Source of the DNA: Acidovorax delafieldii
GTDB taxonomy: Bacteria; Pseudomonadota; Gammaproteobacteria; Burkholderiales; Burkholderiaceae_C
Length of the DNA: 64,000 nucleotides
Assembly (NCBI RefSeq): GCF_007993815.1
Contig: NZ_VJWE01000013.1
Span: 1 to 64,000, forward strand
Direction: 5' to 3'
Shown piece after piece: positions 21,910 through 30,768 of this stretch. Within the stretch, counting starts at the first letter, position 1. Each line of letters opens with the position of its first letter. Made by a program: the position numbers and the translations under genes. The notes beneath the pieces were generated by a model. It did no database searches, was not told where the DNA came from, and saw only the letters and a list, made by a program, of their open reading frames with translations.

Positions 21910-23112
21910 ATGCTGAGCCCCACCGCCCTGCGCCGCTGGAGCTGGACCCACAAATGGTCCAGCCTGGTGTGCACCGTCTTCATGCTGCTGCTGTGCATCA
22001 CCGGCCTGCCGCTGATCTTTCACCACGAAATTGGCCACCTGCTGGGCACCGAGGTCGAGGCGCCCGCCATGCCCGCCAACACGCCGCGCGCCAGCCTCGA
22101 CCAGGTGTTGGCCACGGCAAAGGCGCTGCACCCCGAGCGAGTGGTGCAGTTCGCGTCGCATGCGGAGGACGATGACAACGTCTGGTTCGTCACGCTCACG
22201 CCCACCCCGGCGCCCACCGATGACTTCCGCTCAGTGGCGGTGGATGCCCGCACGGCCCAGGTGCTGGCGCAGCCACGGTTTGACGAAGGCTTCATGTACG
22301 TGATGTTCAAGCTGCATGTGGACCTGTTCGCGGGGCTGCCGGGCAAGCTGTTTCTGGGCTTCATGGGCTTGCTGCTGCTGGTGGCCATCGTCACCGGCGT
22401 GGTGTTGTATGCGCCGTACATGCGCAAGCTGGCGTTTGGTGAGGTGCGGCGGGATCGGTCCACGCGGGTGAAGTGGCTCGACCTGCACAACCTGCTGGGC
22501 ATCGTCACGCTGGTGTGGGCCTTCGTGGTGGGTGGCACGGGCATGATCAACACGTGGGCCGATCTGCTCATCAAGTACTGGCAGTACGACCAGTTGTCGG
22601 TGCTGCTCAAGCCCTATGAGGGCCGGCCCATCGTGCCCGCCGCAGAGCGCGGGCCGCTGCAGCAAGCGCTGGAGGTGGCGCAGGCCCAGGCGCCGGGCAC
22701 CAAGCTGTCGTTCATTGCGTTCCCGGGCACGGCATTCTCCAGCCCGCACCACAACACGTTTTTCCTGCGCGGCAACGAGCCGCTCACCTCGCGCCTGCTC
22801 AAGCCCGTGCTGGTGGACGCGCGCACAGCGCAGGTCACCGCATCGCCCACGCTGCCGTGGTACCTGACGGCGCTGCTCGTGTCGCAGCCGCTGCACTTTG
22901 GCGACTACGGCGGCGTGCCGATGAAGATCCTCTGGGCGCTGCTCGACATCGCCACCATCGTGGTGCTGGGCAGCGGGCTGTATCTGTGGCTGCGCAAGGG
23001 CGTGCAGACAGCAAGCCCCACAACACCAACCGTGGGCAGCGCCACCGCTCACTTGGCTGGCGGCGCATTACCCACATCGGGCGCCGCGCGCTCCACCGAG
23101 GGGGCCGCATGA
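21910..23112 (+). CDS. PepSY-domain membrane protein 2 (siderophore-reductase-like)
   Basis: A 400-residue protein of the PepSY_TM family. It starts with RRWSWTHKWSSLVCTVFMLLL (TM1), followed by a periplasmic PepSY unit. The FKLHVDLFAGLPGKLFLGFMG segment leads into TM2, then WLDLHNLLGIVTLVWAFVVG (TM3), a second periplasmic part and a final helix at about 345-365. Conserved His residues (HKW, HHE, LHVD, LDLHN) are placed as in haem-binding ferric-siderophore reductases. It heads an operon with a 74-residue membrane protein, a DUF4198-like protein and receptor 2. Confidence 0.85.
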   Translation: MLSPTALRRWSWTHKWSSLVCTVFMLLLCITGLPLIFHHEIGHLLGTEVEAPAMPANTPRASLDQVLATAKALHPERVVQFASHAEDDDNVWFVTLTPTPAPTDDFRSVAVDARTAQVLAQPRFDEGFMYVMFKLHVDLFAGLPGKLFLGFMGLLLLVAIVTGVVLYAPYMRKLAFGEVRRDRSTRVKWLDLHNLLGIVTLVWAFVVGGTGMINTWADLLIKYWQYDQLSVLLKPYEGRPIVPAAERGPLQQALEVAQAQAPGTKLSFIAFPGTAFSSPHHNTFFLRGNEPLTSRLLKPVLVDARTAQVTASPTLPWYLTALLVSQPLHFGDYGGVPMKILWALLDIATIVVLGSGLYLWLRKGVQTASPTTPTVGSATAHLAGGALPTSGAARSTEGAA

Positions 23113-23333
23113 AAAAGCGCAGCCCTTTCTGGGCCCTGTGGGGCGGGCCCATCACGATGGGTGTGCTCACCACCACCGGGCTGCTCACGGCCCTGGTGTC
23201 CGACACCTGGGGCGACTGGTGGTCGTGGGTGGCGCTGGGCATCCCCGTGGGGGTGATGGGCTGGTACGGCCGGCCGCGCGCACCGGTGCCGACTCCCCCA
23301 GCAAAGAACCCGCGCGCGAGCGCAGCGTTGTGA
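23109..23333 (+). CDS. Small membrane protein linked to PepSY gene
   Basis: A 74-residue protein with two membrane helices (about 8-31 and 36-52), a Lys/Arg start (MKKRSPFW) and a Pro-rich cytoplasmic tail. Its start overlaps the PepSY stop (ATGA), so it is translationally coupled. Similar two-helix proteins follow PepSY genes in other siderophore operons. No known activity. Confidence 0.75.
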   Translation: MKKRSPFWALWGGPITMGVLTTTGLLTALVSDTWGDWWSWVALGIPVGVMGWYGRPRAPVPTPPAKNPRASAAL

Positions 23334-23443
23334 GCGTTTTCCGGCGGCTGTCGTGACGACCTCATGGCGGTCGCTGAAGCGGGCCCCACGGCCCAACGAT
23401 CTGCGCTGTCGTCCGGTGTGAGCCGGGCGCTGCAACGTTCAGA

Positions 23444-23492
23444 TCAAAAAGCCACCCAGCGCTTATCCCAAAAGCGCAGGCAGCTATCAAGA
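23444..23492 (+). repeat. Dispersed short repeat, copy C
   Basis: This copy has a TCAAAAAGCC start, the AGCGCTTATCCCAAAAGCGC palindrome and GCAGCTATCAA at the end. It is the clearest example of the palindromic core. It lies in the 259-base gap between the small membrane protein and the DUF4198-like gene. Confidence 0.75.
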
Positions 23493-23592
23493 AGTGAGCT
23501 TTGCTGCACCCACCCTGGAGGTGGTGCGGCGGGCTGCGCTCTGCGCTTTATGGCGGCGTTCCCGAATCCCAAACCAAAGAGAGGAAATATCC

Positions 23593-24342
23593 ATGTCTTG
23601 TGCTCCCACCTTCCCACGCCCTTGGCTGGCTGCCGCGCTGACCATCGCCAGCGTGACCGCACTGGCCCCTGTCCACGCGCACCAGGTGTGGCTGGAAAAC
23701 GCCGGGGGTCAGGCGCGCCTGCACTTCGGGGAGTTCAACGACAACCTGCGCGAGAATTCGCCCGGCCGGTTGGACCAGTTCAAGGGTGTGCCCGTGCTCG
23801 AGCAGCAACGCACGGGCGCCGCCGCCCAGCGTGTGGAAGGCCAACTGGGCAAGGACGCTTTTGTCTACCCCGCCGCCGGCACGCCCGACACCCTGTTTGC
23901 CACCGCCACCTACCCGCTGATCGACCGCAGCAAGCGCAACCTGCCCGCGATGTACTGGCAGCCCTCGGCCCGCTGGGTGGCCAGTCTGGCCAAGCCCGTG
24001 GGCCCCACCGCCCCGCTGGACCTTGTGCCCACCGGTAAGCCCGGTGAGCTGAAAGTGGTCTATCAGGGTGCACCGCTGCCCAAGGCCAAGGTGCAGCTGG
24101 CCGCACCCTCGGGCTGGACGCGCGAGGCCGAGGCCGGTGAAGACGGCACAGTGACCTTCGTCACCCCCTGGAAGGGCCAGTACGTGGCCGAGGTGAAGCA
24201 CAGCGACAAGACGCCGGGTGAGGCACATGGCGCACCGTACGGCGAAGCCAGCTACGTGACCACGCTGAGCTTTGTGCTGGCCGACGGCATGCCGTCGCCG
24301 TCCCTGCCCCCAGCGGCCACTCCCGCCCCTGCGGGACGCTGA
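23593..24342 (+). CDS. DUF4198-like periplasmic protein of the siderophore locus
   Basis: A 249-residue exported protein starting at 23593 after AGAGGAAATATCC. The signal peptide ends VHAHQVWLE; a His-Gln right at the mature N-terminus is common in DUF4198 proteins. A beta-sandwich follows, with a C-terminal Ig-like half (VVYQGAPLPKAKVQLAAPSG...) and a Pro/Ala-rich tail. DUF4198 proteins occur with metal and iron uptake genes. Its position between PepSY and receptor genes supports a role in iron-complex uptake; the activity is unknown. Confidence 0.75.
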   Translation: MSCAPTFPRPWLAAALTIASVTALAPVHAHQVWLENAGGQARLHFGEFNDNLRENSPGRLDQFKGVPVLEQQRTGAAAQRVEGQLGKDAFVYPAAGTPDTLFATATYPLIDRSKRNLPAMYWQPSARWVASLAKPVGPTAPLDLVPTGKPGELKVVYQGAPLPKAKVQLAAPSGWTREAEAGEDGTVTFVTPWKGQYVAEVKHSDKTPGEAHGAPYGEASYVTTLSFVLADGMPSPSLPPAATPAPAGR

Positions 24343-24353
24343 GCGGCGCCCAT

Positions 24354-24419
24354 TTCAAGCCAAAACGGCCGCTTGCGCTAGTCGAATATGCCCAAGTAGC
24401 TATCTAATTAATAGCAAAT
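24354..24419 (+). repeat. Dispersed short repeat, copy D
   Basis: It runs TTCAAGCC...CGGCC, TTGCGCTAGTCGAATATGCC, then GTAGCTATCTAATTAATAGC. It ends two bases before the receptor 2 start codon, so it occupies the place where a ribosome site would be. No Shine-Dalgarno sequence is visible in it. Confidence 0.75.
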
Positions 24420-24420
24420 C

Positions 24421-26604
24421 ATGCATCCTTCCGCATCCAATTCGCGCGCATGCCGCGCGCCGCGCACCGCGGTGGCACAGGCCGCTCTGCTGCTGCTGTG
24501 CAGCGCCGCTGCCCATGCACAAACCACTCCGACCACCACGGCCGAGACCACGCTGGCCCCTGTCACCGTCTCTTCGGGCGCGGGGCAGGAGAACCCCACC
24601 GCGCCCGTCACCGGCTTTGTGGCCCAGCGTGCGCTCAGCGCCACCAAGACCGACACCCCACTCATCGAAACGCCGCAGGCCATCAGCGTGATCACCCGCG
24701 ACCAGATGGAAGCCCAGGGCGTCCAGACGCTGCGGCAGGTGACGGCATACACCGCGGGCGCGGTGTCCAACTATTTCGACAGCCGCGTGGACAGCTTTGC
24801 CGCACGCGGCGGCACGGTGAGCCAGTACCAGGACGGCCTGCTGCGCACCTACGGCACCTACAACACCAGCCGGCCGGACCCGTACACGCTGGAACGTGTG
24901 GAGTTTCTGCGCGGCCCCACCTCCGTGCTGTACGGCCAAGGCAGCGTGGGCGGCGTGCTCAACCTGACTAGCAAACGCCCGCAGGCAGACACCCTGCGCG
25001 AGGTGCAGGTGCAGCTGGGCAACAACGCACGCAAGCAGATCGCCGCCGACCTGACGGGCGCACTCGACCAGGACGGCCAGTGGCTCTACCGCCTGGTGGC
25101 CGTGGGCCGCGACAGCGGTACGCAGGTGGACCATGTGGACGACAACCGCGTGGTGTTTGCGCCATCGCTCACCTGGAAACCCAATGCCGACATGTCGCTG
25201 ACGCTGCAGGCGCTGCACCAGAAGGACCAAAGCGGCTCGCTCATTGGCTTCTTCCCGTGGCAAGGCACGCAGCTGCCCAGCCAGTACGGACAGATTCCGC
25301 GCAACACCTTCATCAGCGAGCCGGGCTGGGACGCGTACGACACCAGCAACAACTCCTGGGGCTACCTGTTCAGCCACCGTCTGAACAGCGACTGGACAGT
25401 GCGCCAGAACCTGCGCCGCACCGTGAGCGAGGTGGACTATCGCACCATCTACACCAGCTTCACCGCCAACGCTGGGACCGGCCGCCCTGCGCGCCCCGTG
25501 TTCAACAGCGACAACCGCACGCTGGTGCGCGATGCGGTGTGGAACCTCAACACCGGCCGCATGCTGCTCATCGACACGCAGCTCGAAGGCAAGCTGCAGG
25601 CGGGCAGTACCGCGCACACAGTGCTCGCAGGCCTGGACGTGCAGCGCAACCACACCGGCCAGCAGGCATGGCGAGCGGTGGCGTCGTCCATCGACGTGTA
25701 CAACCCCGTGTACGGCAACTTCACGCCACCCACTTCGGCGCAGCTGGTGCGCCAGCCCAGCGTGGTGCAAAAGCAGCTGGGGTTCTACGCGCAAGACCAG
25801 ATCCAATGGGGCCGCTGGACGGCCACGCTGGGCCTGCGCCACGACAGTGTGCAGACCGATACCGAAGGCCGCCCTGCCGCTGCCGTGGACGACAAGGCCT
25901 GGACCAAACGCGCAGGCGTCACGTACCAGATGGATGGCGGCTGGGCGCCGTATGTGGGCTACTCCGAATCGTTCCAGCCCCTGGGTGGGCTCGACGCGTA
26001 CGGCACCCCCTACAAACCCCAGCGCGGTGAACAGTGGGAGGCCGGCGTGAAGTGGCAGCCGCCAGGCCAGGGCATCAGTGCGTTTGCCGCTGTGTACACC
26101 CTGCGCGAGAAGAACCGCAAGACCACCGACCCCGGCAACCCGCTCAACAGCCTGCAGATCGGCGAAGTAAAGGTCAACGGTTTCGAGGCGGAGGTGCAGG
26201 CCAGCCTGGCGCGCCAGTGGGACTTCACGGTGGGCTACGCCTTCACCGACGCCCAAATCAGCCGCAGCAACGCAGGCGACCAGGGCCAGCCCGTGGCCAG
26301 CGTGCCCCGGCACACCGCGTCGGCCTGGCTGAGCCACCGCTTTGCAGCGCAGGGACGTGGCGGCTGGGTGGTGGGCGCTGGCGTGCGCTACACCGGCTCC
26401 CAATGGAGCGGCACCAGCGTCATCAGCACCCCTGCCGCCACCCTGGCCGATGCCATGCTGGCCTACGACGCTGGCGACTGGCGCGTGGCCCTCAACGTGG
26501 TCAACCTGACCGACAAGGTGCACATCACCCAGTGCCTGGCACGCGGGGATTGTTTCTACGGACAGGCGCGCACCTACACGCTGACCTCGACCTACCGGTT
26601 CTAG
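24421..26604 (+). CDS. TonB-dependent siderophore receptor 2
   Basis: A 727-residue outer-membrane receptor. A signal peptide ends at AAHAQ. A TonB-box-like TTLAPVTV follows, then the plug (IETPQAISVITRDQMEAQG ... VLYGQGSVGGVLNLTSKRPQ) and a barrel ending TSTYRF. It lacks an STN domain. The sequence style resembles the FhuA/FoxA hydroxamate-type receptor group. A CLARGDCFYG loop near the end matches the conserved Cys pair of that group. No ribosome site is seen because the dispersed repeat (copy D) reaches the start; a downstream start cannot be excluded. Confidence 0.93.
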   Translation: MHPSASNSRACRAPRTAVAQAALLLLCSAAAHAQTTPTTTAETTLAPVTVSSGAGQENPTAPVTGFVAQRALSATKTDTPLIETPQAISVITRDQMEAQGVQTLRQVTAYTAGAVSNYFDSRVDSFAARGGTVSQYQDGLLRTYGTYNTSRPDPYTLERVEFLRGPTSVLYGQGSVGGVLNLTSKRPQADTLREVQVQLGNNARKQIAADLTGALDQDGQWLYRLVAVGRDSGTQVDHVDDNRVVFAPSLTWKPNADMSLTLQALHQKDQSGSLIGFFPWQGTQLPSQYGQIPRNTFISEPGWDAYDTSNNSWGYLFSHRLNSDWTVRQNLRRTVSEVDYRTIYTSFTANAGTGRPARPVFNSDNRTLVRDAVWNLNTGRMLLIDTQLEGKLQAGSTAHTVLAGLDVQRNHTGQQAWRAVASSIDVYNPVYGNFTPPTSAQLVRQPSVVQKQLGFYAQDQIQWGRWTATLGLRHDSVQTDTEGRPAAAVDDKAWTKRAGVTYQMDGGWAPYVGYSESFQPLGGLDAYGTPYKPQRGEQWEAGVKWQPPGQGISAFAAVYTLREKNRKTTDPGNPLNSLQIGEVKVNGFEAEVQASLARQWDFTVGYAFTDAQISRSNAGDQGQPVASVPRHTASAWLSHRFAAQGRGGWVVGAGVRYTGSQWSGTSVISTPAATLADAMLAYDAGDWRVALNVVNLTDKVHITQCLARGDCFYGQARTYTLTSTYRF

Positions 26605-26985
26605 GGGCCCGTTGACGATCCCTCAAGGGGTCGTCGCCCACTCCACGAACCCCCACAAGCCGCCCTTCAGCGCTTAAGCCCGCGCGGGGCTTGCGCTGCA
26701 TTCGCGACCTTGGAGGGGGTGCCAGGCTACGCCCCGGGTCGGTTCTGGCATGCCCTACCAGAACCATGTTGCGCCGCAACGACATTTGGATGACAAAAAG
26801 GTGTTTACCCCGCTGGCGGCCAATCACGGCGGCCAGTAGCATCCCCTTCCGTTGCAAAGTGCAACGATCACATCACCACAGGCACCAAACTTGCTTGTAG
26901 CGGCGGCCCGAAGGCATCACCCCTGTGCGTTTTTGGCCGGTGATTATTTGTCATCAAACAAAATTTGATTTAAGGAACCTCGCGA
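26605..26985. other. Intergenic region before the porin gene
   Basis: This 381-base gap contains no convincing gene. The 3' part (26930-26975) is AT-rich, includes TTATTTGTCATCAAAC and an AAGGAAC ribosome site, and probably forms the porin promoter and leader. Confidence 0.6.
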
Positions 26986-27954
26986 ATGAAAACATTGAAC
27001 CGCTGCGCCCTCGCCGCGCTGGCCCTGGTGGGTACGTCTGCTGCCTTTGCACAGAGCAGCGTCACCCTGTACGGCCGGGTCAACACCAGCTTTGAACACC
27101 AAAAAGACGGCGATGTCTCCAAGACCGGCCTGTTCAACAACTCCTCCCGCTTTGGCTTCAAGGGCCAGGAAGACCTCGGCGGCGGCCTGATGGCTGGCTT
27201 CCAGCTCGAAAGCGGCTTTGACTCCAGCTCCGGCGCTTCCGACTCGCGCGGCATTTTTGCCCGCCAGAGCGAAGTGAACCTGTCCGGCGGCTTCGGCATG
27301 GTTCGCCTGGGCAACTTCACGTCCGAGTCGTACTACGCCACGGCCGACTTCATCAGCAACCACAACCACGACACCGGCTCGTCGGCTGACGCCCTGTACG
27401 CCTACCCCGCCCGCGACATCAACAAGATCGCTTACCGCACCCCCAGCCTGGGCGGCGCAACGTTCGAAGCCGGCTGGGCCCAGCACGAGCAGCCCAGCGG
27501 CACCGGCGGCAAGAACAGCATGGACCTGGCTGCCAACTACGAAATCGGCAAGCTGGGCCTGGGCGCTGGTTACTCCAAGCTGGGCGACCAGAACCAGTTC
27601 GCAGTGCGCGCTTCGTACTCCACCGGTCCCTTCGTGATGGGCGCCTACGTGCAACGCGACAAGAACGTGTTCATCGCCAACGGCGGCAACCGCACCAACC
27701 TGCGCCTGTCGGCCGCCTACATCATGGGCGTGTCCGAGTTCCACGTGAACGTGGGCCGTGCCGGCAACTACTCCAACGTGTCCAACAGCGCCGCCACCCA
27801 GTACACGCTGGGCTACAACTACAACCTGAGCAAGCGCACCAAGATCTACACGTACTACACCCGCATCAACAACAGCCAGGCTGCCACCTACGGCGTGTCG
27901 GCTCCGGGTAACGACTTCAGCTCCTTCGCCGTGGGCGTGCGCCACAACTTCTGA
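26986..27954 (+). CDS. Gram-negative porin (Omp32-like)
   Basis: A 322-residue outer-membrane general porin. It has a 22-residue signal peptide (SAAFAQ) and the mature start SSVTLYGRVNTSFE, with the betaproteobacterial signature SRFGFKGQEDLGGGL. The 16-strand barrel ends in VGVRHNF with the terminal Phe needed for assembly. The constriction-loop region (about 95-130) is Gly/Ser rich. It is short compared with many homologues (330-360). It is a single-gene unit with its own terminator. Confidence 0.95.
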   Translation: MKTLNRCALAALALVGTSAAFAQSSVTLYGRVNTSFEHQKDGDVSKTGLFNNSSRFGFKGQEDLGGGLMAGFQLESGFDSSSGASDSRGIFARQSEVNLSGGFGMVRLGNFTSESYYATADFISNHNHDTGSSADALYAYPARDINKIAYRTPSLGGATFEAGWAQHEQPSGTGGKNSMDLAANYEIGKLGLGAGYSKLGDQNQFAVRASYSTGPFVMGAYVQRDKNVFIANGGNRTNLRLSAAYIMGVSEFHVNVGRAGNYSNVSNSAATQYTLGYNYNLSKRTKIYTYYTRINNSQAATYGVSAPGNDFSSFAVGVRHNF

Positions 27955-28009
27955 TAGCGCCCCACACGCTGCTGCCCTGACTGGTGGGAGGGCAGGCACA
28001 CAGCCAATT

Positions 28010-28042
28010 ACCCCGCACTTCTTTGAGGTGCGGGGTTTTTTT
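28010..28042 (+). terminator. Intrinsic terminator of the porin gene
   Basis: ACCCCGCAC ... GTGCGGGGT hairpin followed by seven T, 56 bases after the stop codon. Confidence 0.92.
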
Positions 28043-28298
28043 CTTGCGCAATCAACGCCTTGCGCATCCAATCCACCGAGCGTTTCCGTGCCAGCCCTGC
28101 ATGCCCAATGCGGTTACAGATAGACACGCCGTGCGGGTTTGAACTGGTATCTTCCCAGCCGTCGGCGCAGTATTTGCTTGCACGAAAAATACCTTCGTGT
28201 ATGGGAAAAAATTTTCACGACAGAGCAAGGAAAGCTCTCGACCATGCGGGCCTTCCGGCTCCTGCTGCGCTGGCAATAAAAATCACTTTCTCAATCAT

Positions 28299-29150
28299 AT
28301 GGACTCCCATAAAAAGCCATCGAAGGTCACCGCACTGGTTCCCGCATGGCAATCCGCAGGCTTTATTCAGGCGACTCTTGACTGTCTGTCGGCCCAAACC
28401 TATGCCCCTCTTGAGATCATTATCTCAGTGGACAAATGCGATGACTCGACCTATGAAATCTGTGCAGCCCATGCCCACAATGATCCACGCTTCAGGGTGA
28501 TACGACAGCAGGAACGGCTGGGGTATGTAGGCAATTGCAATTTTTTACTCAACCAAGCCAATTCAGATTATGTTTTGTTTGCATTTCACGATGACATATT
28601 AAATTCAGCTTATATCGAAAAGCTGGTCAACATACTTGACAGCCGGCCAGAAGTTGTATTGAGCTATTCCGACGTTCTCTTAACCAACACCGACGAATCT
28701 CAAGAGCAGTGGATATTTGAAGAGATTGAAGGCGTGCACGACCCCGTGCAGAGAGGGTTCATCATGATGCGGGGAGACAACAAATGGTGGGTACCCAATC
28801 GAGGTTTATTTCGCTTGGAGCCTGCACGTCGAATTCAGGGACTCAAGTCCCACCGGGCGGGCGAATTTTCGGCAGACTGGCCATGGTTGTTTCACATGAG
28901 CCTGCTCGGTGAGTTCGCACGAATACCAGAAACCCTATGCTACAAGTACTACAAACCTGACAGCCTATCTCGAAGCTGGAAATTTTCTCAACGGCAATTT
29001 TTTGAGGTTCATGCAGCAATAATGCGAGAAATCTGGATCTCAGACCTAACCAGCGAACAGAAACTCATCTTGACCGGTCCGATGGCGAGATGGCTCCTCC
29101 AACACAAGCCAGACTTAGAAAGTGAGGGAAATCATAAATACCAGCGCTGA
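28299..29150 (+). CDS. Glycosyltransferase family 2
   Basis: A 283-residue GT-A fold enzyme. The start at 28299 places the first strand KVTALVPAW near the N-terminus; an in-frame GTG at 28197 would add an unlikely Cys/Ser-rich extension. The nucleotide-binding SVDKCDD and the metal-binding FHDD (DxD position) are present. The W-rich region WWVPNRGLFRLEP and SADWPWLFHMS form the acceptor half. GC is clearly lower than in flanking genes. It overlaps the next gene by 29 bases. It transfers a sugar to an unknown acceptor, probably a surface glycan. Confidence 0.88.
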   Translation: MDSHKKPSKVTALVPAWQSAGFIQATLDCLSAQTYAPLEIIISVDKCDDSTYEICAAHAHNDPRFRVIRQQERLGYVGNCNFLLNQANSDYVLFAFHDDILNSAYIEKLVNILDSRPEVVLSYSDVLLTNTDESQEQWIFEEIEGVHDPVQRGFIMMRGDNKWWVPNRGLFRLEPARRIQGLKSHRAGEFSADWPWLFHMSLLGEFARIPETLCYKYYKPDSLSRSWKFSQRQFFEVHAAIMREIWISDLTSEQKLILTGPMARWLLQHKPDLESEGNHKYQR

Positions 29151-29547
29151 CTTTTCGCATCACTCTTGGTTTGAGGGGCGCGCCCGCTTGATTGATCTTC
29201 CCGTTCATGCTGATGAACGCGGCAATTTACTACCAATCGATTTCGACGATCTTCCTTTCCGGCCTCGCCGGGTATTCACGGTAACAAACGTACCCGCCGG
29301 AGCCATACGCGGCGAGCACGGCCATCGGACGGGGCAGCAACTATTGATCTGCCTTCAAGGGAAAATTGAACTCGTGCTAAGAACAGGGCCAGAAGAAGTA
29401 AATACTGCGCTGATACCTACAGGGCCAGGTCTGCTCCTAGGCAGTGGAGTGTGGTGCCGCCAGACATACGTTGCATCGGACTCTGTACTCTTGGTAATGG
29501 CCAGTGAGAAATATGATCCCGCGTCATATGTGAATAACTGGAATTAA
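29122..29547 (+). CDS. FdtA/QdtA-like sugar 3,4-ketoisomerase (WxcM-type cupin)
   Basis: A 141-residue cupin beginning with GTG inside the glycosyltransferase gene. It carries VPAGAIRGEHGHRTGQQLL, matching the RG.HAH..C.Q signature of dTDP-4-keto-6-deoxy-hexose 3,4-ketoisomerases, and ends with LVMASEKYDPASY, the typical family terminus. The usual HAHK is HGHR and the Cys/His before Q is Gly, so activity may differ. No dTDP-sugar synthesis genes are nearby; the substrate would come from elsewhere in the genome. Confidence 0.82.
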   Translation: MREIINTSADFSHHSWFEGRARLIDLPVHADERGNLLPIDFDDLPFRPRRVFTVTNVPAGAIRGEHGHRTGQQLLICLQGKIELVLRTGPEEVNTALIPTGPGLLLGSGVWCRQTYVASDSVLLVMASEKYDPASYVNNWN

Positions 29548-29553
29548 ACAAAC

Positions 29554-30768
29554 ATGAAAAAACCGTTACGCATTGCGGTACTCGGAGCAGGGATCATGGG
29601 CTGCTCCACCGCGATCTTTCTCGCCCGCAAAGGATTTCACGTATCCATATTTGACAAAGAGAAACATCCTTTCAGTGCGGCAAGTCGATGGAACGAAGGA
29701 AAGATCCATCTGGGCTTTATCTACAGTGCGGATCCATCTTTACGCACCGCAAGCCATGTCATTCCTGGAGGGCTCAATTTTCGCCCTCTGATCGAAGAAT
29801 TGGTCGGCACTTCACTTGCTCCAGCCATCACAAGCGAAGACGACCTGTATTTGTGCCATCGCGATTCAGTAACATCGGCATCAGAAATGATGACGTACAT
29901 GGAGAAAGTTGTTGAACGGGTGCGAGCGCATCCAGATGCAAAACGGTATTTAGCTGATGTATCCGATTGCAGGGTTCAACGACTGAACTCCTCCCAACTT
30001 GCCAACTTGACATCTTCTCCAGACATTGTTGCGGGGCTTCGCGCCCCAGAGCGCTCTGTAGAGACCAATTGGGTGGCCGAAAAATTCATATCCGCTTTGG
30101 CGGAAGAAAAACTCATTGAGCTTTTGATGGAGGTCCGTATTACAGCAGCCCACCCCACGGGAGACAGCGCCGAAGGTACCTGGAGCATAGAAACATCTGA
30201 AGGCACGTTTGGCCCTTATGACTATGTGATCAACTCGCTCTGGCAGGGCCGCATGGCGATAGACCAGACCGCTGGAATAGAACCGACGGGGACTTGGTCG
30301 AATCGATACCGCCAGTCGCTATTCGTACGCACAAGAACAACAGTAAACACACCTTGTGCCGTTATTGCCACGGGACCTTTCGGAGACATCAAAAATTACA
30401 ATGGACGTGATTTTTATCTCTCTTGGTATCCCGATGGTTTGCGGGTAGATAGTTCAGACGTCTTGCCACCGGATATCAAAGAGTCGGCCGTTTCCGATTC
30501 GCAGGCACTGAAGGATTCCATCTTCCAAAATCTGGAGTCATTGTTGCCGTGGGCAGCCCAGGTTCGCGAACAAGCCGAATACATTTATCTGGAAGGTGGC
30601 TGGGTTTTTGCTGCTGGCCAGGGTTTGCTCTCGGATCCGAAATCCACGCTTCATCGCCGATCAGACTATGGCATCACACGACATGGCCGCTATTTTTCAG
30701 TAGACACTGGAAAATACTCCACAGCACCTTTTCTTGCAAAATCACTCGCTCACAGCCTTGCTGAATAA
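29554..30768 (+). CDS. FAD-dependent oxidoreductase (DAO-like)
   Basis: A 404-residue enzyme with an N-terminal Rossmann FAD motif GAGIMGCSTAIFLA (10-23), an acidic residue at the end of strand 2 (FDKE) and RWNEGKIHLGF, which matches the flavin-contact part of D-amino-acid-oxidase-like proteins. The C-terminal half has GGWVFAAGQGL and ends in a helix. It starts 6 bases after the cupin gene. Its low GC and coupling to a glycosyltransferase suggest it oxidises a sugar or sugar-linked amine; the substrate is unknown. Confidence 0.82.
   Translation: MKKPLRIAVLGAGIMGCSTAIFLARKGFHVSIFDKEKHPFSAASRWNEGKIHLGFIYSADPSLRTASHVIPGGLNFRPLIEELVGTSLAPAITSEDDLYLCHRDSVTSASEMMTYMEKVVERVRAHPDAKRYLADVSDCRVQRLNSSQLANLTSSPDIVAGLRAPERSVETNWVAEKFISALAEEKLIELLMEVRITAAHPTGDSAEGTWSIETSEGTFGPYDYVINSLWQGRMAIDQTAGIEPTGTWSNRYRQSLFVRTRTTVNTPCAVIATGPFGDIKNYNGRDFYLSWYPDGLRVDSSDVLPPDIKESAVSDSQALKDSIFQNLESLLPWAAQVREQAEYIYLEGGWVFAAGQGLLSDPKSTLHRRSDYGITRHGRYFSVDTGKYSTAPFLAKSLAHSLAE

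Noticed and set aside
28197..28298. GTG at 28197 considered as the glycosyltransferase start
   Set aside because: It would add a Cys/Ser/Lys-rich extension before the first Rossmann strand; the ATG at 28299 fits the family's usual N-terminus.
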